A DNA stretch of 64,000 nt from Bedellia somnulentella (Eukaryota; Arthropoda; Insecta; Lepidoptera; Bedelliidae): the NCBI GenBank assembly GCA_963576735.1, contig OY755176.1:13253423-13317422 (forward strand), written 5' to 3'. Numbering within the stretch: the stretch's first letter is position 1; every line of letters starts with the position of its first letter. Both the position numbers and the translations under genes were made by a program. The notes under the pieces were generated by a model. That model did no database searches, was not told where the DNA came from, and worked only from the letters and a program-made list of their open reading frames with translations. Shown here one piece after another: positions 21,901 to 32,500 of the stretch.

Positions 21901-22585
21901 GGAATCAAATTTCTTAGCTTCTTCGATGAACTTTTTATCGTCGAGCTCAAGAAGAGAGACTCTATGTCTGCAAAGCTCCACTAGAATTGCATTTGGCTTC
22001 AAATTTTCCACAATCTGAATAAGTGAATTGTACATCAAGCAACAGTGTTTCAGAGAACTTGGAATGTTATCATGTATTGACTGGTATGTTAAACTTTAAT
22101 TTGCTGCGTCTCATAATAACTTGACAAATAATTGCTAAAAATTTACTAAAATGTGTGATATAACTCCCAATATGGGAGACCTACTCATTAGACCAGCTTT
22201 TTAACTCAACAAAGACGTGGCCTATTTAAAAGATGTATAAATCCAACATATTTTTAGGTGAAGAATTGAATCACCAGAGAGTTTACCCCAGAACATACTG
22301 AACTTTACTAAGCTTTAAAAACCACTTATCACCTACCGTAGAAACATCCTCAACAGATGCCTTACTGAAATGCACCGTCCCTAACAAGATGACTTTTGCT
22401 TTATCGTCATCCTGCAAGTACACAGCCGATGCCGGCAATTTGAGTTCTGAACTGTATTTTCTCGCAACCTTACTTTGAAATGCTTTGGATGGTTTCGTGA
22501 ACAACGTAAAATTAGTGAGCACATCGTAACTTGCATAATATGGATATGACCTTGTGACTTTTCTTAAACGAGATGCTAAAATCAT
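15978..22585 (-). CDS. TRABD: TraB-domain protein, paralog A (335 aa, 7 exons)
   Basis: TraB/PrgY-type proteins are metal-site proteins; animal TRABD members are membrane-associated and their biochemistry is poorly defined. Exons are 22337-22585, 21890-22014, 21656-21782, 20676-20818, 19789-19946, 17278-17380 and 15978-16080. They sum to 1008 nt with phases that agree at every junction. The start is the ATG at 22585; residues 1-50 look like a basic, possibly organelle-directed leader. Motifs in order are LLGTVHFSKAS (G69-S74), IVENLKPNAILVELCRHR, GVAPGGEFRRAYHE, CKLFLGDRPIPITMSRAF, ERDKCLAFSLQE and VLGVVGMGHVQGI. The C-terminal exon gives VPPEPLSRKL followed by the single hydrophobic helix FTFYFTIFAILYRLLIG. 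The usual GTAH motif has Val for Ala. Its paralog lies 3.9 kb upstream on the same strand. Confidence 0.93.
16995..17240 (-). mobile_element. Helitron-like unit in TRABD-A intron 6
   Basis: In minus orientation it ends gcgaagacggggtggaccac-tag, the complement of the start near 16995. Its other end has the aaaagaaagttgtgtaagg-like block also seen at 9385 and near 20100. Confidence 0.45.
17400..17660 (-). mobile_element. tRNA-headed SINE (family T), copy 1
   Basis: In minus orientation, 17449-17520 reads as a cloverleaf-like tRNA: gacacggtagctcaattggc (A box) and gcgggttcgatccccgc (T arm, B box), closed by ctgtgtc. The anticodon loop lacks the universal T33 and one arm has mismatches, so it is tRNA-derived rather than a working tRNA gene. 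Other copies are at 17700-17787 (partial), 31711-31950 and 31960-31995 (partial, +). Confidence 0.7.
17674..18297. repeat. Composite bounded by 43 bp inverted repeats, carrying SINE and LINE pieces
   Basis: The left arm at 17674-17720 (ctttttgttcatgaaaacct followed by catgtggggatta) recurs inverted at 18254-18297 (taatccccacatgaggtttt onward). The left part inside the arms is a partial tRNA-headed SINE. The right part is the 3' end of an RTE-like LINE. The same arm is the tail of the SINE copy at 31711, so the structure may have formed by SINE tails in opposite orientation. Confidence 0.75.
17800..18253 (+). pseudogene. RTE-like LINE, 5'-truncated 3' end
   Basis: The 17817-18134 frame encodes the C-terminal tail of an RTE-type polyprotein: NAVEMRSLRKVCNV, DRVRNDVIRERCGV, MLRWFGHNNIERM and GRPRRTHL. 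It continues out of frame with RLMDVNEAREVCQDR-like sequence to about 18200. The 3' end carries ctaccccaatgggaactaac followed by ggcgtgag and (TATG)n. The polymerase domain is absent. Confidence 0.8.
18364..19237 (+). mobile_element. P-like DNA transposon remnant containing a THAP exon (left end lost)
   Basis: The right end (gtccagcgtactaacaaagt, then ataatggaggtcggtg) and the subterminal blocks match the well-bounded 411 bp copy at 32522-32932. The left end begins at ctggactaatgatacg, with about 30 bp of the inverted end missing. About 500 bp between cgataaaactta and ttatcgatatattttatctt is present here but deleted in the other copy, and that piece contains the THAP-coding exon. A THAP finger plus an 8 bp target duplication in the sister copy points to the P superfamily. 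Confidence 0.7.
18637..18793 (+). pseudogene. THAP zinc-finger exon of a P-like transposase remnant
   Basis: After a ..atttacag acceptor the frame reads FLTLELWLKSINKAISRPKE, then YDYICSKHFTDVCFIKHESE, ending at the stop at 18791-18793. The Trp, the CSKHF zinc-ligand pair and the spacing match the C-terminal half of a THAP domain. The splice site falls at the same place (AA|G TTT) as in the mini-gene at 4534-5071. No companion first exon with the N-terminal Cys pair is convincing, and no polymerase-like transposase core follows. Confidence 0.7.
19296..19548 (+). repeat. R240 copy in TRABD-A intron 5
   Basis: A near-complete copy from tgtagtggcttagaatagca to tttacagccgtgagtatatg with a (TATG)n tail. 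Confidence 0.8.
20019..20125 (-). mobile_element. Helitron-like end fragment
   Basis: A short minus-strand relative of the unit at 9380-9690. The aatggtccgccccggcttcg end and the ccactttcttttatatatat block are present. It is nested in TRABD-A intron 4. Confidence 0.4.
20284..20545 (+). repeat. R240 copy in TRABD-A intron 4
   Basis: A full-length copy from ctgtgtagtatcggcttaga to ttatagccgtgagtatatgt with a (TATG)n tail through about 20540. Confidence 0.85.
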
Positions 22586-22897
22586 AATTTAATTTTGAAT
22601 GACTCAAACATGGTATCCTAAGTAACATTATCAAATGCTACGTATTTACATTTTACTTGACAAATTTTGAACAAAATTCTGTTTTAAAATTTGACACATT
22701 TTCCTGAACAATATAGGAAAACAATGTCAAAGAGTATGTAACAATGTCATCAATATGTCACAGATAAATCGTATAATATAGTCTACATAATATGAACTTC
22801 TTTGTTTTGATGATTTTAGGTATGCTTTCACAATACCTACAGAGCTAAAATTTACGGCACGGAAATATTGCCTATGTGCGCTGTAGTACAACTGCAA

Positions 22898-23062
22898 CTG
22901 TGTAGTTTTGTGTTTTCGGCTTAGAAAAGCACGAATCAATTTCTTCCGCGGGTGCAGTAAGAGGCGATGTTGCTGGGGACCTATTGCCAACTATTTTATT
23001 TCTCTAAACCTCCAAAAGTGAATAACGAACGAATCCATTATTGTATTTATTGCCGTGAGTAT
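22898..23062 (+). repeat. Decayed R240 copy upstream of TRABD-A
   Basis: The head (gtgtagttttgtgttttcgg-cttagaaaagcac) and the tattgccgtgagtat end are recognisable, with a large internal deletion. Confidence 0.55.
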
Positions 23063-24420
23063 TAAATAACTCACGTTCACACACACTCTTTGTTCACCAT
23101 GTCTTCCATATAATGTACTAACACGGGGAACTTTGAAACTAACTCATTTCTCAAAGATGTATCTTTTTCGTCTTATTTACCACCTTGTGACCCTTGAATA
23201 TTATGCCAAGTTGGGTTACTTTAACTTGTACTAAAGGTGAAGGGTTTCCATTCCAACCATACCTCAGTTAGATGATATAAGATTCCTAAGTTATCACTTA
23301 AGAGAAAAATTTGAAGTTACGTGTAGTGATGCCATTTTATTCTATTTTATAACTTATAATTAAATAGGACCATTATAGAACACAATGCCTTAAATGGGTA
23401 AAATCGGGTTTTAATTGGTTAGACAGATTTTGGCATAATGATAGTAGAGGATACCTTGTAACCATCATATTCAGAAGAAATGGAAAGACATTGAATGGGA
23501 ATTCTCATGTATTTATCATAAAAAAATGAAATTTGCTATTTTTGGTTGAGTCTCAAAACTAACCATAGAAATTACGAGACTTTTCCTGCTTTCTCTCAAT
23601 TAAGATCGTGACAGGCGTAATTACCATATTTTTGTCGTTTGTGAAATATTCGCAACTTTACATGCCTTTTCTCATTGACAACTACTCCTTAATTTGTTAA
23701 ATATAGTGAACAAACTGAAGGTACTAGGCATACATAGCAATCGCTAGGCGAATTTCAATGACTTATGAAATAATGAAAACAAAAATAGTAAACGAAATTA
23801 TTATTTTAATCTCTCTTTTCATATGATACAACAAATTAAAACTGCTTAAACACCAATATTGTACACGTATAGTTTTTCTGATGATTCACTATTACTAAAA
23901 CAATTCTATATTATAAATATTTGTTATAGTTTTGAAATAAAATAATTCTAGATCGTTTTCCCTTTGTTTTATTTAATAAGACATAATATAGACGTATTTC
24001 TCCTGTATATAACTCGCTTATAACTTTAATAGTGAAAAAACAGCAAAGTCACTTTATTTTTCGTATTTACATGGACCATTTTTATTCACACCAGTCCAAG
24101 CCTAAGAATGAAAACTTAAGAAGCGTGTATAGAAGAAATAGTGAATATTACTTCTGTAATACAATTGCAACAATTAAGGGGCTGTATGAAAATAAAGTAA
24201 ATTCCCAATTTTGTGCTTAATGCACAATTTTGACATGTCCAAACAAACTAAAAAATCCTTCAAAGATAATTGAAATGTGTAACTGAATAACTTAAGTTAA
24301 GTTTAATTAATAATTTTATTACGAGCAACAATATTAAGCATACTTTAGAAAAACAATAAGAGACATACATATATAAAGCTTAAATATATTATTAACAAAT
24401 TACATTAGTGCAATAGGTAA
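23063..24420. other. Intergenic AT-rich stretch, nothing recognised
   Basis: No exon, RNA gene or bounded repeat is visible. It separates TRABD-A from the long hairpin and could include TRABD-A upstream control sequence. Confidence 0.4.
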
Positions 24421-24423
24421 TGC

Positions 24424-25023
24424 CAATTGGCCTAGACCTCGCTTTTATAACATACCCTTTTTATATTATAAATCGATAAAGGACATCAAACTAAACAACT
24501 TTGCCCATGGAATGCCTATCTAAAATATTGTAATTTTCAAAATAAAATAATATTTAAAAATTGTCGTACCTAGTTCAAACTGAGAATGTATACAATGAGA
24601 TTCCTTGCTTCAGTGAAAATAAAAAATAAAAAAAAAACATTTGATATATGCTTTTCGCTCTGTAAACAAAAATATAACTTCTTTCTGTATTTTCCAGTTG
24701 TATTGATCGTCGTTGAAAAATAATATCATGAAAATAAACCGGTAAGCGAGCGATTGAACTGGAAAATACCGAAAGAGGTTATGTTTTTGTTTACACCATA
24801 GATCAAATGTTTTTTTTTTATTTTTTATTTTCACTGAAGCAAGGAATCTCATTGTATACATTCTCAGTTTGAACTAGGTACGACAATTTTTTATTATTAT
24901 TTTATTTAAAAAATTACAATATTTTAGATAGGCATTCCATGGGCAAAGTTGTTTAGTTTGATGTCCTTTATCGATTTATAATATAAAAAGGGTATGTTAT
25001 AAAAGCGAGGTCTAGGCCAATTA
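24424..25023. repeat. Long near-perfect inverted repeat (fold-back, ~280 bp arms)
   Basis: The left arm starts ccaattggcctagacctcgc at 24425 and runs to about 24705. The right arm, about 24745-25020, is its complement almost base for base and ends gcgaggtctaggccaatt. Differences are a few substitutions and A-run length changes. The loop is about 40-50 bp around ataatatcatgaaaataaac. No ORF of merit is inside. It sits between the two TRABD genes. Confidence 0.9.
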
Positions 25024-26394
25024 AGCGCCATAAAATCTCTCTAACAACGTTCCTACAGTCTAGTATATAATAGCACGCAAGTTTCATCATTAGAGACGTA
25101 TTACCTATCACAGAAAATGTATTCATAGTATTCGTAACACAAATAGATCATTTTACATTAACACGTATACGCCATATAACATCTCTCATGACATGACAAT
25201 TTCGAAACCTTACCAAAGTACTATCTTTATACAAACAACATTATGAATAATCCAATCATGCAACACAAAAACAACAATTTGAGCAATATTATGAACTTTC
25301 TCGCTTATATTAATAAAACCGAAACTTCTAATGACTATGATACAAATTCGCAAGGTGAAGTTAAGAATAGAAATAAAAAATGAAATGCAATTTTCGAATA
25401 AAGGATAAAACATATTAAAATAGTTTTACAATTCAGTCCGCAAGGGGTTTTCTGGCAACACACACGTTTGAACAAACACGTTGAACACGCACGTTTAAGC
25501 AGATTATTTTTTATAACTACTGCTAAAGTTCAATGAGAACTGTGGAATGTATTGAGTTACTCACACAGAAGCAGACAAAACCTACTCGCACAGCAAAGAG
25601 TTGCAATAAAATTAAACACATATTGCATTTGTGACAAATTTCAGAAAGCTGTAAATATAAATAATATGTTTTCTTAAAATAAAATATATAACATGAATTG
25701 TAATAATAAATATATAATTTATAATAGCTAGACATTTTCTTATACATTGTATGATAGCTATTCAGTACACTCCTCGTGCCAACATTGAGTTGTAGAGTTG
25801 CAGAAGAGCATGATTTTCTGGAAATAATACGATCCATTAATTAATTGTTTATTTATTGAAATGATCTTACTCGCGTATTTTTGCTTTCGGGTTCATCTCA
25901 ATCATTAATTCGCTTAGATAGTGTCTACTTTTAACGCAGCCTCGGCGCGTGACGCTAATCATCATGCTGCCTCATAAAAAAAGTACGCCCCGAGCAGGTA
26001 AATTTAGCGAATTAGGTATATCGATATTGTTGTGGATTTGGTACAGATAGTAATGATTTCTTAACTTCGAGTGATGAAGAATATTAATTGTCTAATTTTA
26101 GTTTAAGTATCATACCTATATTTAGCCTATTGCACCCAGTTTGTCTGTACGTCTGTAGTTTGTGTTTTTTTTCACTTTATTACAATATCCAAAAATGCGT
26201 GCGGTTGTATCGTCACTATCTAAACGAATGGACATATTGCTTTATATATTATATTTTTATTGCTCGTTACTTTTTAAACTCACTTTTTATCAAATCTTGC
26301 GTACATCTGCAAGCGAACGCTGCGTGCGTAATTGTCGAGCGTAGTTCGATTGATTTGAAAGTAACAATCGGTGCATAGCTAAAATACGGGACAG
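25024..26394. other. Intergenic stretch between the long hairpin and TRABD-B, nothing recognised
   Basis: It has no supported exon or RNA gene. At 26385-26460 there is a short CG-rich block (gggacagaggctgtcccgcc, gggacgtcccggga) that looks like a hAT-type end fragment. Confidence 0.4.
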
Positions 26395-26512
26395 AGGCTG
26401 TCCCGCCGGGACATTTCAAATTAGGCCTAAAATACGGGACGTCCCGGGATATACGGATATACCGCAGCTATGTTAGGTACAGTGTGATACAGTACGGACA
26501 TACCGGGCAGTA

Positions 26513-29500
26513 CTAGGGCGCGGGCAGCAGGCGGCGCGGCGCCAGCGCGTGCACGAGGCGGTACCCGGCGTACAGCGCGCAGCCGGCCAGCGCGCACCGC
26601 AGCGCCAGGCGTAGAGCGCGCGTCGATAAAGATGTTGGCGGGATTCTGGGACAAATTTAAACACATACATACATACACCGGAAGAAATGGGGTAGTGCTA
26701 TTCGAAGCCGGCACTACACAGCATTTCTTCCGGTGGGTGAACGTAAGAGGCGACTAACGGTATTGGGGCTTTTAAGGGATTTTTTGGGCGATGCGGTTGG
26801 AGACCCATCACCAACAACCTTTATTTCACCATCTTTTCCCCACGCAACTTCCAAAATCCAAATTTCTCATTCCTTAGCTCTGGCTACCCCTTCTAGGGAT
26901 ATATAGCCGTGAGTGTATGTATGTACATACATACATACATACAAAATCCCTTAAAAGCCCCAAAACCGTAAGTCGCCTCTTACGTACACCCACCAGAAGA
27001 AATGGGGTAGTTCTATTCTAAGCCGACACTACACAGCTTAAAAACTTAACAAATTTAAACTTATGTGAATGCGGGAAAACTACAGGCAACGACTAGATAA
27101 GTATCAAAATGCTGAGGGTTGGTAAAAAATTTTGAAAAACTACTGCGGAATGATTAGTAGCCTAAACTCAGCCTCTCGGCGGGTGGGGCTTGGCATGAAC
27201 TTGGACAAGACGAAAATCATGTTCAATCGTCTTGTTCAGCCAAGACCAGTTCTTGTCGAGGGAGCAGAGCTCGAAGTTGTGCCGGAGTACGTCTACCTAG
27301 GTCAGACGCTACGACTCGGTAGAAACAACTTCGACAAAGAGGCTGCAAGACGCATCCAGCTGGGCTGGGCTGCTTTTGGAAAACTTCGGCATATCTTCTC
27401 CTCGGCCATCCCACAATGTCTGAAGACTAAGGTTTTCAACCAGTGCGTCCTGCCAGTGTTAACGTATGGTGCGGAAACGTGGACACTCACGGCTGGACTA
27501 GTCCACCAATTCAAAGTCACTCAAAGAGCGATGGAGCGAGCTATGCTCGGCATCACTCTGTTGGATCGCATCAGAAATGACGTGATCCGACAGAGAACGA
27601 AAGTGGCCGACGTAGCTCATCGGATTAGCAAATTGAAGTGGCAGTGGGCTGGTCACATCTGCCGAAGAACCGATAACCGCTGGGGAAGACGAGTTGTTGA
27701 GTGGAGACCACGCACTGGCAGACGCAGTGTGGGGCGCCCTCCAGCCCGCTGGACCGACGACCTAAAGCAGGTGGCCGGGAGTGGTTGGATGAGGCTGGCC
27801 GAGGATAGGAAGAGGTGGCGCGCCATGGGAGATGCCTATGTCCAGCAGTGGACGAGTGTGGGCTGATGATGATGATGATGATGATGACTGCGGAATCAGC
27901 CTATTCAGCATCGTCAATAGTTTTAAAATTAATCTTAGGCAAGGGCATTGATTGAAAGAGCGATGATGAAAGTGAAGACAAACTTTGGAAAGGAATGGGA
28001 TGTATGGTTCTAATCTTCTCTTCAAGAAGCATCACCGAAAAATGTTTAGTAAAGAACCCACATCTTCAAACAATCTCTTTAGAACATTATTTACCTAGTT
28101 TATAACCAATTTAATATTATAGAACATTTTCTCGCAAGGTGGTTAGCCCAGTAACCTTTTTGTTTTAAACATATATGATCAGAATCCTAAAGTGGTTATC
28201 GTGCCTATTGGAAGAAAACATATTTAACAATAAAAGTATTTGACGAAATAGACATTATGTTTTTAAATGGTTATGCTTATGCATCATCGGCAACTTGCAG
28301 TTTTGTGTTGCTCAACGTGGCTGAAATCCTTCTGACAAAGAATAACCTACAAGGAGTGCGTGTTTTACGTACTTCAGGAGAGGTGGAATGTCATGTTGGT
28401 TTATCTTTCCCCAATGTTCCACGATGCCAGCAACGTGGCCCATCCCTACCACGCCTACGATCCGACAGGGCTCGTGACCTGGAAAAGCAATGACAATTAT
28501 GTACTTCTTTTGTATATATTTTATTTATTTTATATTTTACTGTGTAGTGTCGGCTTAGAATAACACTACCCCATTTCTTCCGGTGGGTGTATGTAAGAGG
28601 CGAATAGCGGTATTGGGGCTTTTAAGGGATTTTGGGCGATGCGGTTGGAGACCCATCACCAACAACCTTTATTTTGCCATCTTTTCCCCACTCAACTTTC
28701 CAAAAGTGGCTGAGGAACTCCTAGTTCCTTAGCTCTGGCTGCCCCTTGTAAAGATTTATAGCCGTGAGTATATGTAATGTACATATATATGTTGTTAAGC
28801 ACTGATTTTCTAAAAAGATTAGGACTAACAATGCCGTTGCTTCGTTGGTGGATTGATTTGCTGATCATAGTTTATGATTCTAAGCAATTTCATTTAGATA
28901 TTGCCTATATCTAATATTATTATTTTTTATTTCTTTTTAATTACATACAAAATTTGTTTACAGTAATTCCGCCAAACTACATAGTAGTTTGTTGGCGGAT
29001 ATAAGAATATATTCAGACATATCTAGTGCTAATTAAAATTTTACTAACTACCAAAATATTAATATCTATATTCTTATTAATTAGTATTGTCGAACAACCA
29101 CCAGACAAAATTAAATTTTCAGCTAAAGGATAATAAGTAGAAGTAGTTAATAAAATATACTAAAATATTAGATTACATCATTGGAAACACTTGTTAAGTG
29201 GCAATTATCAGGTATCGAATTACCCTAAGGGCACTTAGAAAAACAGTGCTAAAGCAAAGCTTTCATACATGAAGTTGTTTTTTTATTAACAAAAGACTAC
29301 AAAGTATAACAAAACCAAGTGGTTAAAAAACTAAAGCAAAGAATTTGAGTTTGAATCAGCAAGGCGGTGGCAACATACCTTTATCTATTAATTGATACAA
29401 ACGCAAAATAACATTTTAATATAATTAAATGGTAACATGTGGGTAGAAAACATCTTACTTATTTGCAAATCTGGGACATGTATGAAGGTAATATCAGATT

Positions 29501-32500
29501 TAAAATTTCAACAGCTATGTTATGTTTTTTTTAATGGGTGGGCTGTTTGCTGCATCTTCTTTTTGTGTCTGCATATATGAGCCTTTAAAAATCATATGTT
29601 AGTAAACATATTGCAGACCTCATAAAAAAATTATCAACGGCGAGTGATGCAGTTTTTTATTATTATACAGAGGGTCAACTCTGCACATCGAGAACGATAA
29701 TAGGCATACTTATCTCTTCTAACCCATATTAAAATTTATTTCTGTCTCTTTCACATGAATCGAATATTCGTATTTTGATTTTTCCGATATCTGAGAATAC
29801 ATGGAGATATTCGACGAATCTAACGGTACCTCCGTAGTTGTCGTTGGTTTCATGGAATAGAAAGCGTCAATATTTATATTGTCAAAATCCGAATATTTGA
29901 TCGTGCGAGGGAGATAGAAATAAATGTTAATATGGGTAGAAGAGATAAGTATGCTAATTATCGTTCTCGGCGTAAAGAGTGGACCTTCTGACTTCAAAAT
30001 TAAAATTCAATATTTATTTTTTAATTATTACATTTTTATTTACATTTATAAATTATTTATATGATTTTCAGACATAGGCTAATAATATTCTTAGTACAGC
30101 TAAATCTAAATTTAATTCAGTTTTTTATTGCCATCAGATGGTCGTTTTTACGAGAAGACCTTATTTTCAAAGCAAAATTTTGAAAATTAAAACTTTACGG
30201 AATTAGAAATCAGATAAAAAATATTTTAATTATTAAGTTAGTGACACGTAGGTATATATAAAACATCTTACGTATTTGCAAAGAAGCCACCTGCAGCGAA
30301 TAGCACAGATACATATCTCGTTCCACCACGAACACCTGTTTCAACGGAGGAAACTCTTCCGCCATTTCTTCCAGCATGTATTCTAGCATCTTCTTCTGTT
30401 TGCATTTTTCTACCTCCTCAACACTGCAAATAAATACAATAAATGCGAGATCAGCATTATTCAAAGTCTGTTAAAATATAATATTAGTTTGATGAGAGAC
30501 AGACATTAGGCGAGTACGACATCGGGTAGATAATCAGATAATGTATGTCCACTGTTGTATATAGGCCAGCCCAAATATCTGTGTAACGACCTATACTGTC
30601 AAAAAAGATTTCAAAAATTCAGCTTTTATTCAGTGAGCTACAATTGAGCATACATCTCAGCTTAATCATCAATATAATTTATAATTTTATTTTAAAAATG
30701 TACTGATAAGCTTCTTTGCTATATTAATTAACGTAATCTATTGGTCATGGCAGCTATTGGCCATGCGCGGCGCGCGTAAGAAAACTGAAGCGATTTCGTA
30801 GATAACATGTTTTATAATAAAGTGTGTTGAAAATAATCATATGACGCGTGATACCAATTAATTATTAACGCGCATGGTTTCTTTTGGTACGATACTGCGA
30901 GTTTAAATTGTAGGGCGAATCGCTAAGCACCTTTACCGAAGCCGTCGGTCCATGCTACTATCACGGTAGTAATCGTTAGTTTGTCAAATCAAATCAAATC
31001 AAACTTTATTTGAGAATATAGGTATTTGATAGATGTTACAACATTTGTTTAGACCATGCTATATTCCACCATCTGTGGCATGCAAATTTCTTGGAAATGT
31101 AAACAAAACAGAATTTAAAATTATAATCTAAAACAGCGACACTTATTATAAAAAACAAATAATATAATCGTTAGAAAAAATTGTAAACTAAAATTTAAAA
31201 AAAATGCATTGGTAAAATAAATAAAGTCCACACACTTAACAAATAAAATCAAAATCCACGTCATAAAATTTCATTGTAAACTTATTTAGAATAATGTAAA
31301 AGATGAAATAAATATTACAATTAACCATTAATGATTGATTACATTAAATTGATAATTACGTAGCTGAAATGTATTCATTTACACTATATTAACATTTATT
31401 GATTAGGAGCTTTTTGAGCTCAACTTTAAATGTATGAAGATTTACTAACTCTAATATTTGTTTAGGCAATTTATTATACAGTTTAGGTCATTGTGTGTTG
31501 TCATCTAGTGTGTTGGACAATGGCCAAACTCTATTCAGGGTAGGCTCGAGCTTTTCGCTGATCATCAATTTATGGGTTGATTGGTATGCGTTTTCATTCA
31601 TTTGAAAGTTCATGTGATCAATGTGGTTTTTAGAAAAAATGATACAGTGATATTTGCCGGTGATTATTTAAATAATGAGTTATATTGAATAATTGTTACC
31701 ACCAAATATCAATTTAAATCTTTTTGTTCATGAATACCTCATGTGGGGATTATTACTAATAAATAAAGAATAAATAAAGGAAAGAAAAATTTCGACACAT
31801 GCGGGAATCGAACCCGCGACCTCGGGTATACGCCCCCATCGCTCTGCCAATTGAGCTACCGTGTCAATGGCTGCCAGCGAAATTCTTCTATCCTTTATTT
31901 CTTTTACACGTTTAAGTAGTGTTTGCGTTTCCTACCTCCGAATTTTTATATTTGTATATCCGAGGTCGCGGGTTCGATTCCCGCCTGTGTCGAAATTTTT
32001 CTTTCCTTTATTTATCAAATATCAATTAATAATACCTGATAGATTTATTAGAAGTAAGTAGATGCCATACGAGACGGATAGTTTGCCGCCACGTGAGAGA
32101 CGAGATCGCTCGCTGCAACGTTACGTCTATCGCGCGGTCGCCGAGGTGAACCATACAGTTTTGGATTTTCTTTGCCTGTAAAATAATAATTTAAAATGAA
32201 TACGTTCAAATTACCAATATACATAGGACTCCCAAAAACATCGGGTCAATATATTAATTGATCCAATTAGTTATATTACTCGGGGTCATAACTCCTAGGT
32301 AGACGTGGTATCAAAAATAATCAACCAATGTTTGAAGTTAATAGTTACATTCTGTGTACTAAGTATCGGGAATTTGTCAATAAAACAAAAATTCAAATTA
32401 TTCATCTAAATTTATTTTATCGCCTTCAAAGTAGGCCCCATCGCTTGCAATACAACATCTCCACCCCTTCACCCAGTCTTCCATACATTTTTCATAGGCT

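Noticed and set aside
24610..24861. 83-codon minus ORF
   Set aside because: It spans the loop and arms of the long hairpin and is Lys/Phe-rich low-complexity translation.
26427..26714. GC-rich 95- and 65-codon minus ORFs
   Set aside because: They are shadow frames of TRABD-B exon 10. The third frame, entered through the cag at 26646-26648, gives the expected hydrophobic C-terminus.
28257..28493. 78-codon ORF on the plus strand
   Set aside because: It is the antisense of TRABD-B exon 9, whose minus frame encodes the conserved GVVGMGHV motif.
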